64,000 nt of DNA from Ralstonia mannitolilytica (GCF_905397375.1 NZ_CAJPVG010000007.1:181650-245649), one strand, 5' to 3'. Positions 29,193 to 37,597 are shown, numbered from the stretch's first letter. Notes: generated by a model from the letters alone, not told the origin. Made by a program: numbers and translations.

Positions 29193-30541
29193 GCGGCCTC
29201 CAATGCGCTGGCGGTGGCTGCGTCCACGGCATCGCCGAGGCGCTCGACGATGGCGTCGATGTCCTGTGCGGTCGCGATGAACGGCGGCGCGAGCAGGATG
29301 TGGTCGCCGCGCTGACCGTCGATCGTGCCGCCCATCGGATAGACCATCAGGCCGCGCTGCATGGCTTCGGCCTTCACGCGTGCGTGCGTCTTGCGGGCAG
29401 GCGGCAGCGGCGCCTTGGTCGCGCGATCCGCCACCAGCTCCACGCCGACGAACAGCCCGCGGCCGCGCACGTCGCCCACGTGCGGGTGATCGGCAAAACG
29501 CGTCCGCAGCGCCGCGCGCAGTTGTTCGCCGCGCGCCTGCACGTTGGCGAGCAGGTGTTCTTCAGCGATCACCTTCTGCACTTCGAGGGCGGCCGCGCAC
29601 GCCGTCGCATGGCCGATGTAGGTGTGGCCATGCTGGAAGAAGCCGCTGCCGTTCGTGATGGCGTCGTAAATGCGCCGGCTGACCAGCGTCGCGCCGATCG
29701 CCTGATAGCCGCCGCCCAGCCCCTTGGCGATGGCAACGAGATCCGGCACCACACCGTCTTCTTCGCACGCAAACAGGTAGCCCGTGCGGCCCATGCCGGA
29801 CATCACCTCGTCGAGCAACAGCAGCACGCCGTGGCGGTCGCACACCGCACGGATCCTGCGGAAGTAGTCGGCCACCGGCGGCACCGCGCCGGCCGTGGCG
29901 CCCACCACCGTTTCGGCGACGAAGGCGGCCACATTTTCAGCGCCCAGCTCCGTGATCTTGGCCTCGAGTTCATCGGCCAGGCGCTGGACGTACTGCGCGT
30001 CGGTCTCGCCATCGCGGCGCTCGCGGTAGGCAAAACACGGCGACACATGATGCGCCGGCACCAGCAGCGGCAGGAACGGCTCACGACGCCACGCGTTGCC
30101 GCCAATCGCCAGCGCGCCGAGCGTGTTGCCGTGATAGCTCTGCCTGCGCGCGATGAAGTACTGGCGCTGCGGCTGGCCGATCTCGACGAAGTATTGGCGT
30201 GCCAGCTTCAGCGCGGCCTCGATCGCTTCCGAGCCGCCGGAGACGAAGTACACGTGGTCCAGGTCGCCCGGTGCAGCGGCGGTGAGGCGCGCGGCCAGCT
30301 CCTCGGCGACATCCGTCGTAAAGAACGACGTGTGCGCATACGCCAATGCGCGCACCTGCTTGCAGATGGCCTCGACCACGCGCGGATGGCCATGGCCGAG
30401 GCACGAAACGGCAGCGCCGCCGCAGGCGTCGAGGTAGCGCTTGCCCTCGGCGTCGATGAGGGTCATGCCCTCGCCGCCGATTGCAGTGGGCAGCGTCTTG
30501 CGCGGGTCGCGGTGGAAGACAGAGGTGGTGGACGGTGTCAT
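29186..30541 (-). CDS. Class III (omega) aminotransferase
   Basis: A 451-residue PLP-dependent aminotransferase. Motifs include SGGSEAIEAALKLARQYFVE (PLP phosphate site), RRQSYHGNTLGALAIGG, LLLDEVMSGMGRTG with the cofactor Asp, and AIAKGLGGGYQAIGA containing the Schiff-base Lys. Such enzymes act on beta-alanine, GABA, diamines or similar amines. Next to a BKACE gene, a beta-amino acid or beta-keto acid pathway is plausible. The ATG at 30541 is used; a TTG six codons upstream exists. Confidence 0.92.
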   Translation of the reverse strand: MTPSTTSVFHRDPRKTLPTAIGGEGMTLIDAEGKRYLDACGGAAVSCLGHGHPRVVEAICKQVRALAYAHTSFFTTDVAEELAARLTAAAPGDLDHVYFVSGGSEAIEAALKLARQYFVEIGQPQRQYFIARRQSYHGNTLGALAIGGNAWRREPFLPLLVPAHHVSPCFAYRERRDGETDAQYVQRLADELEAKITELGAENVAAFVAETVVGATAGAVPPVADYFRRIRAVCDRHGVLLLLDEVMSGMGRTGYLFACEEDGVVPDLVAIAKGLGGGYQAIGATLVSRRIYDAITNGSGFFQHGHTYIGHATACAAALEVQKVIAEEHLLANVQARGEQLRAALRTRFADHPHVGDVRGRGLFVGVELVADRATKAPLPPARKTHARVKAEAMQRGLMVYPMGGTIDGQRGDHILLAPPFIATAQDIDAIVERLGDAVDAATASALEAAW

Positions 30542-30555
30542 GGTCGGTCGGGCAG

Positions 30556-31464
30556 TCAACGTTGGGCGGGCGGCACGGCGACAGCCGCTTCACTGCGGCG
30601 GGCGTTGCGCACGTAGGCGTGCTGTTGCTTGAGCTGGGCGTCGCTGTCGGCCAGGCGCGCGAGCGCCGTGGGGCCGGCGCGGCGGAACCAGGTCATCAGC
30701 AGGGCATCGAGCAGCGCCAGGGGCGCCGCCAGTGAGTGGAAAAACGAGGGGATGGCCACCGGCGCAACGAGTTGCTGCCAGGCGAGTTCCGCACCGGGCG
30801 CGATGGCGCTGTCGGTCACGTAGACGAGCCGCGCCCCGCGCGCATGCGCGTACTGCATGGCCTCGACGACTTCGCGCGTGTACGGGTCGAACGTGACGGC
30901 GATCACGATGTCGCCCTCGCCGCAGAAGCGCAGCGGATCGGCCAGCGTGTTGCCGCTGCCGGCGCAAAGCGTGACCTTGTCGTCAAACAGTTGCGCCGCG
31001 TAGCCGAACGCGTGCGTGAGCGCGAGGCAGCTGCGCGCGCCCAGCAGGTACACGCGGCGCGCCGCGCATAGCGCGGCCGCGACGGTTTCCAGCGACACCA
31101 TGTTGGCCGCCGAAAACGCCGATTGCACATGTGCGCCGATCGCCATTCCGATGCGCTCGGCGTCGGACGCGCCCGTTGCATCGCTGCCCTGCAGTGTGCT
31201 GGCGCGACCGGCAAAGCCGTCCGCCTGCTGGCGCAGGTGGTTCACGCAGATCTCGCGCAGCGCGGCAAAGTCCTCGAAGCCCAATGCGCGCGCCAGGCGC
31301 GAGAACGTGGCCGGCGCCAGGTCGCAGCGGCGGGCGAAATCGCGCATCGAAAGCAGCGCGATATCGTGCTGGTGCGTTTCCAGCAGCATGGCGGCACGCT
31401 GCAGCTGCGGAGACAGATTGCCCGCGCGGTCGCGCAGCGTCTGCATGAGTTCTTCGAACGTCAT
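30556..31464 (-). CDS. MurR/RpiR-family transcriptional regulator
   Basis: A 302-residue regulator with an N-terminal HTH_6 domain (MRDFARRCDLAPATFSRLARALGFEDFAALRE, in parts at about residues 40-72) and a C-terminal SIS sugar/phosphate-binding domain (VYLLGARSCLALTHAFGYAAQLF; VIAVTFDPYTREVVEAM). RpiR-type regulators usually sense phosphorylated metabolites. It heads the minus-strand cluster with the aminotransferase, and a perfect inverted repeat lies just before it. The ATG at 31464 is used; a TTG at 31485 would add seven residues and overlap the operator. Confidence 0.9.
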   Translation of the reverse strand: MTFEELMQTLRDRAGNLSPQLQRAAMLLETHQHDIALLSMRDFARRCDLAPATFSRLARALGFEDFAALREICVNHLRQQADGFAGRASTLQGSDATGASDAERIGMAIGAHVQSAFSAANMVSLETVAAALCAARRVYLLGARSCLALTHAFGYAAQLFDDKVTLCAGSGNTLADPLRFCGEGDIVIAVTFDPYTREVVEAMQYAHARGARLVYVTDSAIAPGAELAWQQLVAPVAIPSFFHSLAAPLALLDALLMTWFRRAGPTALARLADSDAQLKQQHAYVRNARRSEAAVAVPPAQR

Positions 31465-31482
31465 GGAGTGACTGTGTTGATT

Positions 31483-31517
31483 CAATTGTTTCGTAAACTA
31501 CGTTAATGAAACAATTG
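31483..31517. promoter_or_regulatory. Inverted-repeat operator candidate for the RpiR regulator
   Basis: Perfect 10-bp inverted repeat CAATTGTTTC (31483-31492) and GAAACAATTG (31508-31517) separated by 15 bp. It lies 19 bp upstream of the regulator's ATG, in AT-rich sequence unlike its surroundings. Autoregulation by RpiR is inferred from position. Confidence 0.6.
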
Positions 31518-31585
31518 CGTCAACACCGGGGTCTCCCGTGGGCTGCGCAAAGCAGGACGGCCGCGAAGTGCGGCCGTCTCGGACA

Positions 31586-31613
31586 AACAAAAACGGAGGC
31601 CGAGGCCTCCGTT
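31586..31613 (-). terminator. Rho-independent terminator of the small membrane protein gene
   Basis: Perfect 10-bp stem AACGGAGGCC / GGCCTCCGTT (31592-31613) with a 2-base gap; on the minus strand it is followed by TTTGTTTG. It lies 20 bases beyond the stop of the gene at 31633-31935. Confidence 0.75.
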
Positions 31614-31632
31614 CGTGCGGTGACGCGTGGGC

Positions 31633-31935
31633 TCAGGCGGCCGGCGCGTCGAGCTGTTCCATGCGGAACTGGAAGAAGCCCGCGGCAACGAGGCCCAGCA
31701 GGCTCACCGCCATGCAGCTGCACGCCAGGATCATCACCGCGCCGAGCGACGACACCCCGCTCATCAGCGGCGTGTGCATCAGGGCCGACAGATTGCCGCC
31801 TACCCACGTCGTCGCGATCAGCGCCATCAGGCAAGTGAGCGCCGCAGCATTGCGCAACCACGTCAACCGCGTCTTGCGGCTGATGCCGTCGAAAGCGTGG
31901 AAATGGAAGTGGTGACCGGTGCCAACGAATGCCAT
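31633..31935 (-). CDS. Small two-helix membrane protein of unknown function
   Basis: A 100-residue protein with a His-rich N-terminus (GTGHHFHFHAFDG), then two strong hydrophobic segments at about residues 30-45 and 60-88. AAGGAGGCACTCC precedes the ATG, an excellent ribosome-binding site. It has its own terminator. I do not recognise a family; it is the last chromosomal-looking gene before the arsenic region. Confidence 0.65.
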   Translation of the reverse strand: MAFVGTGHHFHFHAFDGISRKTRLTWLRNAAALTCLMALIATTWVGGNLSALMHTPLMSGVSSLGAVMILACSCMAVSLLGLVAAGFFQFRMEQLDAPAA

Positions 31936-32149
31936 GGAGTGCCTCCTTGTGCTTGTCGCTGATAGCGTTGAGTCACTATACCGAGACCTGTGACAATTTG
32001 GCGCAGTTTGGGACGCTAGGTATACCCTAAGCTGCGCTGCGTCAAGAGGGCTCGGGTATATTTTTTGTTGCTGCGACACTGCGCCGCAGATCGTTGATCG
32101 GCGCGGCGAACGGGGAGACGGCGCGGTGTCGAAAGCCCGCGCGGAAAAG

Positions 32150-32178
32150 AAAAAAGACCTCGCGAGGAGGTCTTTTTT
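32150..32178. terminator. Bidirectional intrinsic terminator
   Basis: Stem AAAAAGACCTC / GAGGTCTTTTT with a GCGAG loop and TTTTTT on the right side. The mirror-image A and T runs allow it to act on both strands. No complete gene lies directly before it on either side, so it may have served genes lost at this junction. Confidence 0.75.
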
Positions 32179-32480
32179 GTTGCTCTGCAAAATCGATGGA
32201 CCTTGCAGAACGAAGAATTTTGGTGGTGCAGACGCGACCGGAATCCAACCCACTCTCTCAACGATTGAGCAATCCCGGGCAATCCTGCGGGTTGTTGTGG
32301 ACGCAATGGCCTCGGCAATGAACGCCGGTCAGTCAGTGCAGGGCGGACTCTCACCTTGTGCGGCGCCGATTGACCGGTAGCGTCGCAGCCTACCATCGAG
32401 TGGTTAGCCCCAGCTATGACCGATGGCCCGCCAGCGCGTGTTGGTCAACGAGTTGTTAATGGACAGTCATCAAAACGTCA

Positions 32481-32515
32481 TTTTGTTACTTCAACTATTG
32501 TTGTATTATCCAAGC
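32481..32515 (+). promoter_or_regulatory. arsR promoter/operator candidate
   Basis: A -10 like TATTAT at 32504-32509 and a weak -35 like TTTTGT at 32481-32486 are 17 bp apart. The dyad CAACTATTGTTG (32492-32503) lies between them, where an ArsR repressor would block polymerase. The -10 ends only six bases before the arsR ATG, leaving no room for a usual ribosome-binding site. Confidence 0.5.
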
Positions 32516-32893
32516 ATGGAAAAGAACACAGCCACCACGATCTTTGAATCGCTGTCGTCCGGCCTACGGCTGGATGTGTACCGGCTTCTGGTGCGCAAGG
32601 GCACCGAAGGCATGGTCGCGGGCGAGATCGCTTCAACCCTCGATGTACCGCCGACCAACCTGTCGTTCCACCTCAAGGCACTGACACAGGCCGGGATGCT
32701 GACCGTCGAGCAGGAAGGCCGCTTCCAGCGTTACCGGGCCAACATCCCGCTGATGCTGGACTTGATCGCCTACCTGACCGAAGAGTGCTGCTCAGGTCAC
32801 CCCGAACAGTGCGGAGACATGCGCGCTGCCTCCAAGTGTTCTGACGCTGTGCTGCCGCCCCTTTCTTCAACTCAAGAGGCCCTCAAAAAATGA
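32516..32893 (+). CDS. arsR: ArsR-family arsenic-responsive repressor
   Basis: A 125-residue winged-helix repressor of the ArsR/SmtB family. The recognition helix region is IASTLDVPPTNLSFHLKALTQAGML split over residues 39-63, and a Cys cluster EECCSGHPEQCGD lies near residues 90-103. That placement, C-terminal rather than in the recognition helix, matches the ArsR type with As(III)-binding Cys residues near the dimer helix. The start MEKNTATTIFESLSS is where family similarity begins. The stop overlaps the arsC start (ATGA). Confidence 0.93.
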   Translation: MEKNTATTIFESLSSGLRLDVYRLLVRKGTEGMVAGEIASTLDVPPTNLSFHLKALTQAGMLTVEQEGRFQRYRANIPLMLDLIAYLTEECCSGHPEQCGDMRAASKCSDAVLPPLSSTQEALKK

Positions 32894-33369
32894 ACATCCT
32901 GTTTCTGTGCACCGGCAACTCGTGCCGCTCAATCCTTGCTGAAGCCACCTTCAACCACCTTGCCCCGGCAGGGTGGAAAGCCATGAGCGCAGGCAGCCAG
33001 CCCACCGGCCAAGTCCATCCTCGCTCGCTCGCACTGCTGGCACGCGAGGGCATCTCGACCGAGGGCTACCACAGCAAGTCGTGGGACAACCTGCCCTCGA
33101 CCCCGGACATCGTGATCACGGTCTGTTCCAGCGCTGCTGGGGAAACCTGCCCGGCCTACCTAGGGCCTGTTCTGCGCACCCACTGGGGCGTCGAAGACCC
33201 AGCCCACGCCACCGGCACCGATGAGGAAATCGACGCGGCCTTCGTGAAGGCCTACCGCATTCTGCGAGCGCGCATCGAGGCTTTTCTCGCGCTGCCGCTG
33301 GCGGACTTGCAGCAAGACAAGGCCAAGCTCAAGGCAGAGCTTGATCGCATCGGCACGATGCTCGCCTGA
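32890..33369 (+). CDS. arsC: Arsenate reductase, thioredoxin-coupled (LMW-phosphatase fold), copy 1
   Basis: A 159-residue ArsC of the low-molecular-weight tyrosine-phosphatase class. The P-loop CTGNSCRS starts at Cys7; the redox pair lies at Cys79 and Cys87 in VCSSAAGETCP. It reduces arsenate to arsenite, passing the disulfide along these Cys residues to thioredoxin. Translationally coupled to arsR. Confidence 0.94.
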   Translation: MNILFLCTGNSCRSILAEATFNHLAPAGWKAMSAGSQPTGQVHPRSLALLAREGISTEGYHSKSWDNLPSTPDIVITVCSSAAGETCPAYLGPVLRTHWGVEDPAHATGTDEEIDAAFVKAYRILRARIEAFLALPLADLQQDKAKLKAELDRIGTMLA

Positions 33370-33393
33370 AACCGAGAGAGGGGCCAGCTACCG

Positions 33394-33831
33394 ATGCAAA
33401 AGCAATATCACGAGCTGATCGCAGGCCGCATCTACTTCGGCGGAGCGAGCGACATTCAACAAATCGCCGATGTGGAACACATCGACGTGGTGGTGGACTT
33501 GCGCGAAGAGTCCACGGGCTGCGCGGCGTCGAATCCCACCCTGATTTGGCAGCAAATCCCGCTCGGAGACAACGCCGACCAGCCGCAAGCCCCGCTGTTC
33601 AAAGACGCCATCCAAGCGGTCGTGTCGGCCTATCGAGACGGCAAAAAAGTGGCTTTCCACTGCGGCGGCGGCAAGGGCCGGACTGGCACCGTGGCCGCGG
33701 GCGTGCTGTTGGAGCTAGGCCTGTGCAGCACGCTCGACGAAGCAGAAGCAGCGGCCAAAGCAATTCGCCCCGTCATCAATATCAAGCCTGACCAGCGCGA
33801 GGCACTTGAATCCCTGTATCCCAACGCATGA
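33394..33831 (+). CDS. Dual-specificity/tyrosine phosphatase-like protein of the ars operon
   Basis: A 145-residue protein with the Cys-X5-Arg phosphatase loop HCGGGKGRTG (Cys90 to Arg96) and a possible general acid Asp59 in LGDNAD. This is the cysteine-based DSP/PTP fold, different from the LMW fold of the two arsC genes around it. It sits 24 bp after arsC and 17 bp before arsD, so it is part of the operon. Its substrate is unknown; the same loop chemistry handles arsenate in other phosphatase-derived reductases, so reduction of arsenate or hydrolysis of an arsenate or phosphate ester is possible (inference). Confidence 0.83.
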   Translation: MQKQYHELIAGRIYFGGASDIQQIADVEHIDVVVDLREESTGCAASNPTLIWQQIPLGDNADQPQAPLFKDAIQAVVSAYRDGKKVAFHCGGGKGRTGTVAAGVLLELGLCSTLDEAEAAAKAIRPVINIKPDQREALESLYPNA

Positions 33832-33848
33832 CTTTGGAAGGAACAATC

Positions 33849-34208
33849 ATGGCAACCATTCAGATTTTTGACCCCGCTCTGTGTTGCAGCACAGGTGTCT
33901 GCGGTGTTGAAGTTGATCAAGCTCTGGTGAGCTTCGCAGCCGATGTGGACTGGGCCAAACAAAACGGCGCACAGGTTGAACGCTTCAATCTGGCGCAACA
34001 GCCGCTTGCCTTCGCCGAGAACTCGACTGTCAAAGCGTTCTTGGAGCGCTCCGGTCAGGAAGCACTTCCCTTGATTCTGGTGGATGGCGAAGTCGCCTTG
34101 GCAGGGCGCTATCCCAACCGCACCGAGCTGGCCCGCTGGGCTGGCATCGCAACCTTGAGCGCGCCGCAATCGCAAGGTGGCTGCTGCTCCGGCAGCCGCT
34201 GCTGCTAA
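33849..34208 (+). CDS. arsD: ArsD arsenite metallochaperone
   Basis: A 119-residue protein. The arsenite-binding Cys12, Cys13 and Cys18 (LCCSTGVC) are exactly placed, and the C-terminal vicinal pairs Cys112-Cys113 and Cys118-Cys119 are also present. ArsD passes As(III) to ArsA and weakly represses the operon. It starts after GGAAGGAACAATC and is followed by arsA 15 bp later. Confidence 0.95.
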   Translation: MATIQIFDPALCCSTGVCGVEVDQALVSFAADVDWAKQNGAQVERFNLAQQPLAFAENSTVKAFLERSGQEALPLILVDGEVALAGRYPNRTELARWAGIATLSAPQSQGGCCSGSRCC

Positions 34209-34223
34209 ACCGAGGAATTACCC

Positions 34224-35996
34224 ATGCACTTCCTCAATCAACCTCCACGCTATCTCTTCTTCACCGGCAAGGGTGGCGTTGGCAAGACCTCCATCGCCTG
34301 CGCCACGGCTGTGCAACTCGCCGCCGAAGGCAAGCGCGTCCTGCTCGTCAGCACTGACCCGGCTTCGAACGTAGGCCAAGTGTTCGGGGAAAGCATCGGC
34401 AATCACATCACGGCGATCCCCGCTGTACCGAACCTGTCGGCACTGGAAATTGACCCACAGGCAGCAGCACAAGCCTATCGGGATCGGATCGTCGGCCCGG
34501 TGCGGGGCGTCCTGCCCGAACCTGTCGTCAAAGGGATCGAGGAACAACTCTCCGGTGCGTGCACCACGGAAATCGCCGCCTTCGATGAATTCACGGCGCT
34601 GCTGATCGACTCTGCTCTGACCGCAGACTACGAACACATCATCTTTGACACCGCGCCAACCGGTCACACCATCCGCTTGCTCCAACTGCCAGGCGCATGG
34701 AGCGGCTTCCTTGAGGAAGGCAAGGGCGATGCGTCTTGCCTCGGGCCTCTGGCTGGGCTGGAAAAGCAGCGTACCCAGTACAAAGCAGCCGTTGAGGCCT
34801 TGGCCGATCCGCTGCGCACGCGCTTGGTTCTGGTCGCCCGCGCACAGCGAGCCGCCTTGCGGGAAGTGGCTCGCACGCACGAAGAACTTGCGTCCATCGG
34901 ACTCTCGCAACAGTACCTCGTCATCAATGGCGTTCTGCCGATCAGCGAAGCCGAGCACGATGAACTCGCGGCAGCGATCCACCAACGCGAGCAAGATGCA
35001 CTCGCTGCAATACCGGACGTGCTCCGGGCCTTGCCTCGCGATCAGATTGCATTGAAGCCGTTCAACTTGGTCGGACTCGACGCTCTGCGGCACCTGCTGG
35101 TGGCCGCCACGCCTCCGAACGATGCTGGTGCCATCGAACTGCCTACGCAACTGAACGCACCCACGCTTGCCTCCTTGGTCGATGACATCGCGGTAGACGG
35201 GCATGGTTTGGTCATGCTCATGGGCAAAGGCGGCGTGGGGAAAACCACTTTGGCTGCGGCCGTCGCCGTCGAATTGGCTCTCCGAGGCCTCCCCGTGCAC
35301 CTGACGACCTCCGATCCTGCCGCTCATCTGGCAGAAACATTGGACGGCTCACTGGCTAACCTCACCGTCAGCCGCATTGATCCTCACGAGGAAACGGAGC
35401 GCTATCGCAAGCACGTACTGGATACCAAGGGTGCCCAGCTCGATGCCGAAGGGCGCGCGCTGCTGGAAGAGGACTTGCGCTCCCCCTGCACCGAGGAGAT
35501 CGCGGTCTTTCAGGCCTTCTCTCGCATCATCCGAGAGGCGGGCAAGAAATTTGTGGTGATGGATACCGCGCCGACCGGGCACACGCTGCTGCTGCTCGAT
35601 GCCACAGGCGCGTATCACCGCGAAGTGACCCGGCAGATGGGTAACACGGGCTTGCACTACACGACACCGATGATGCAGTTGCAAGACCCGAAACAAACCA
35701 AGGTTCTCATCGCCACGCTGGCAGAAACCACCCCTGTTCTGGAAGCCGCGAACCTCCAGTCCGATCTGCGCCGAGCTGGCATCGAGCCATGGGCATGGAT
35801 CGTGAACAACAGCGTTGCAGCCACGCGACCGAACTCCTTGCTGCTGCGTCAACGTGCATACAACGAACTTCGAGAGATCGACTTGGTGGCGACACATCAC
35901 GCCAAGCGCTTTGCGGTCGTACCGCTCTTGAAGCACGAGCCAGTCGGCGTGGATCGGCTGCGTGACTTGGCACACCACATCACCGAGGAGGTCTGA
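34224..35996 (+). CDS. arsA: Arsenite-stimulated ATPase ArsA
   Basis: A 590-residue ATPase made of two homologous halves. Walker A GKGGVGKT occurs at residues 15-22 and again at about 334-341; DTAPTGHT occurs in each half. The three metal-site Cys are conserved in their contexts: SGACTTEIA, GDASCLGPL and RSPCTEEIA. It binds the efflux carrier and drives arsenite export with ATP. Usually it partners ArsB; here the downstream carrier is Acr3. Confidence 0.95.
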   Translation: MHFLNQPPRYLFFTGKGGVGKTSIACATAVQLAAEGKRVLLVSTDPASNVGQVFGESIGNHITAIPAVPNLSALEIDPQAAAQAYRDRIVGPVRGVLPEPVVKGIEEQLSGACTTEIAAFDEFTALLIDSALTADYEHIIFDTAPTGHTIRLLQLPGAWSGFLEEGKGDASCLGPLAGLEKQRTQYKAAVEALADPLRTRLVLVARAQRAALREVARTHEELASIGLSQQYLVINGVLPISEAEHDELAAAIHQREQDALAAIPDVLRALPRDQIALKPFNLVGLDALRHLLVAATPPNDAGAIELPTQLNAPTLASLVDDIAVDGHGLVMLMGKGGVGKTTLAAAVAVELALRGLPVHLTTSDPAAHLAETLDGSLANLTVSRIDPHEETERYRKHVLDTKGAQLDAEGRALLEEDLRSPCTEEIAVFQAFSRIIREAGKKFVVMDTAPTGHTLLLLDATGAYHREVTRQMGNTGLHYTTPMMQLQDPKQTKVLIATLAETTPVLEAANLQSDLRRAGIEPWAWIVNNSVAATRPNSLLLRQRAYNELREIDLVATHHAKRFAVVPLLKHEPVGVDRLRDLAHHITEEV

Positions 35997-35997
35997 C

Positions 35998-36501
35998 ATG
36001 GACAAAAAAATCTATAACGTGCTGTTCATCTGCACGGGGAACTCTGCCCGCAGCATCATGGCAGAAGTCATCATGAATCACCTTGGCCGGGAGCGCTTCA
36101 AGGCCTACAGCGCGGGAAGCCATCCTCGGGGGGAGGTTCACCCGATGACCTTGGAAGTGCTGTCCGATCAGGGCTACGACTTGGGCGGCCTGCGCAGCAA
36201 GAGCTGGAGCGAATTTGCTGAACCAGATGCACCGCAGATGGACTTCATCATAACGGTGTGCGATCAGGCAGCAGGAGAGGCTTGCCCGGCATGGCCCGGC
36301 CAACCAATCACAGCGCACTGGGGATTTGCTGACCCAACCAAGGTCGAAGGCGACCGGGAAAAGCAGCTCAAGGCATTCTCAAACGCGCAGTTCCAGATCG
36401 CCAATCGCATCCGGCTTTTCATGAGCCTGCCTATCGAAAAAATCGACCGCATGTCGCTGCAAACCAAGCTCCGCGAGCTGGGGCAGCAGCGTGACGCTTA
36501 A
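35998..36501 (+). CDS. arsC: Arsenate reductase, thioredoxin-coupled (LMW-phosphatase fold), copy 2
   Basis: A 167-residue ArsC with P-loop CTGNSARS from Cys12 and the redox pair Cys88 and Cys96 (VCDQAAGEACP). It is clearly diverged from copy 1 in the same operon (CTGNSCRS there), so this is an old paralogue, not a recent duplication. It starts one base after the arsA stop codon; GAGGAGGTCTGAC supplies the ribosome-binding site. Confidence 0.94.
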   Translation: MDKKIYNVLFICTGNSARSIMAEVIMNHLGRERFKAYSAGSHPRGEVHPMTLEVLSDQGYDLGGLRSKSWSEFAEPDAPQMDFIITVCDQAAGEACPAWPGQPITAHWGFADPTKVEGDREKQLKAFSNAQFQIANRIRLFMSLPIEKIDRMSLQTKLRELGQQRDA

Positions 36502-36515
36502 CAGGGGGAAATGCT

Positions 36516-37589
36516 TTGTCAGCGCAATGTGAAGCCACACTGAAAAAATCGGCAGGTCTGCCGATGAGCGTCTTTGAGCGCTATCTGACCGTCTGGGTAT
36601 TCCTCTGCATCGTCATCGGGATCGCCCTCGGTCAACTCTTCCCGGCGGCATTCCAATCCATCGGCCGCATGGAAATCGCGCAGGTCAATCTCCCGGTGGG
36701 CCTGCTGATCTGGGTGATGATCATCCCGATGCTGATCAAGGTGGACTTCGGTGCCTTACACGAAGTGCGGCAGCACGTCAGGGGTATTGGTGTCACGCTG
36801 TTCGTGAACTGGCTGGTCAAGCCGTTCTCAATGGCTTTCCTCGGGTGGCTTTTCATCCGCAACCTGTTTGCCCCGATGCTTCCCGCTGACCAGCTCGACA
36901 GCTACATCGCTGGGCTGATCCTGCTGGCCGCCGCACCATGCACTGCGATGGTGTTCGTGTGGAGCCGCTTGACCAATGGCGACCCGCTGTTCACGCTGTC
37001 ACAGGTTGCGCTGAACGACAGCATCATGGTGGTGGCCTTTGCGCCTCTGGTCGGCTTCCTGCTGGGCATCTCGGCTATCACCGTGCCTTGGGATACGCTG
37101 ATCACGTCCGTCGTTCTGTACATCGTAATCCCCGTCATCTTGGCCCAGCTCCTGCGCAAGCAGCTTTTGGCCAAAGGCCAAGAGGCATTCGATGCTGCGA
37201 TGGCGAAAATTGGCCCTTGGTCGATCACTGCGCTGCTGGCCACGCTCGTTCTGCTCTTCGCCTTTCAAGGCGAGGCGATTCTGAAACAGCCACTGGTCAT
37301 AGCGCTACTGGCCGTGCCTATCTTGATTCAGGTGTTCTTCAATTCGGCATTGGCCTACTGGCTCAACCGCTTGGTGGGTGAGAAGCACAACGTCGCCTGC
37401 CCCTCAGCCTTGATTGGTGCATCCAACTTCTTCGAGCTGGCCGTCGCCGCCGCAATCAGCCTGTTCGGCTTCCACTCCGGTGCAGCGCTGGCCACCGTGG
37501 TGGGCGTGCTGATCGAAGTGCCGGTGATGCTGCTGGTAGTGCGAGTAGTCAACGCATCTCGTGGTTGGTACGAAAAGCAGCCTGCATAA
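36516..37589 (+). CDS. acr3: Arsenite efflux carrier Acr3
   Basis: A 357-residue inner-membrane carrier with about ten hydrophobic helices. The family motif AAPCTAMVFVWSRLTNGDPLFTLSQVALND with its conserved Cys lies at about residues 140-170, and VACPSALIGASNFFELAVAAAISLFG near the end is typical. It expels arsenite. The frame opens with TTG at 36516 behind CAGGGGGAAATGC; an ATG at 36564 (MSVFERYL) also fits the family start. It ends the ars operon; hairpins follow. Confidence 0.93.
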   Translation: MSAQCEATLKKSAGLPMSVFERYLTVWVFLCIVIGIALGQLFPAAFQSIGRMEIAQVNLPVGLLIWVMIIPMLIKVDFGALHEVRQHVRGIGVTLFVNWLVKPFSMAFLGWLFIRNLFAPMLPADQLDSYIAGLILLAAAPCTAMVFVWSRLTNGDPLFTLSQVALNDSIMVVAFAPLVGFLLGISAITVPWDTLITSVVLYIVIPVILAQLLRKQLLAKGQEAFDAAMAKIGPWSITALLATLVLLFAFQGEAILKQPLVIALLAVPILIQVFFNSALAYWLNRLVGEKHNVACPSALIGASNFFELAVAAAISLFGFHSGAALATVVGVLIEVPVMLLVVRVVNASRGWYEKQPA

Positions 37590-37597
37590 AGCGCACA

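Larger units (their letters stand above)
31936..32515. other. Gene-free junction between core genome and arsenic operon
   Basis: A 580-bp stretch with no credible reading frame. It holds a bidirectional terminator (32150-32178), a short sequence like a tRNA 3' end on the minus strand (about 32214-32245) and the arsR promoter. The base composition becomes more AT-rich towards arsR. This is the likely left boundary of the accessory region. Confidence 0.5.

Noticed and set aside
32205..32320. Complete tRNA gene on the minus strand
   Set aside because: Only the 3' part looks tRNA-like; D and anticodon arms cannot be formed and the acceptor strand has no partner.
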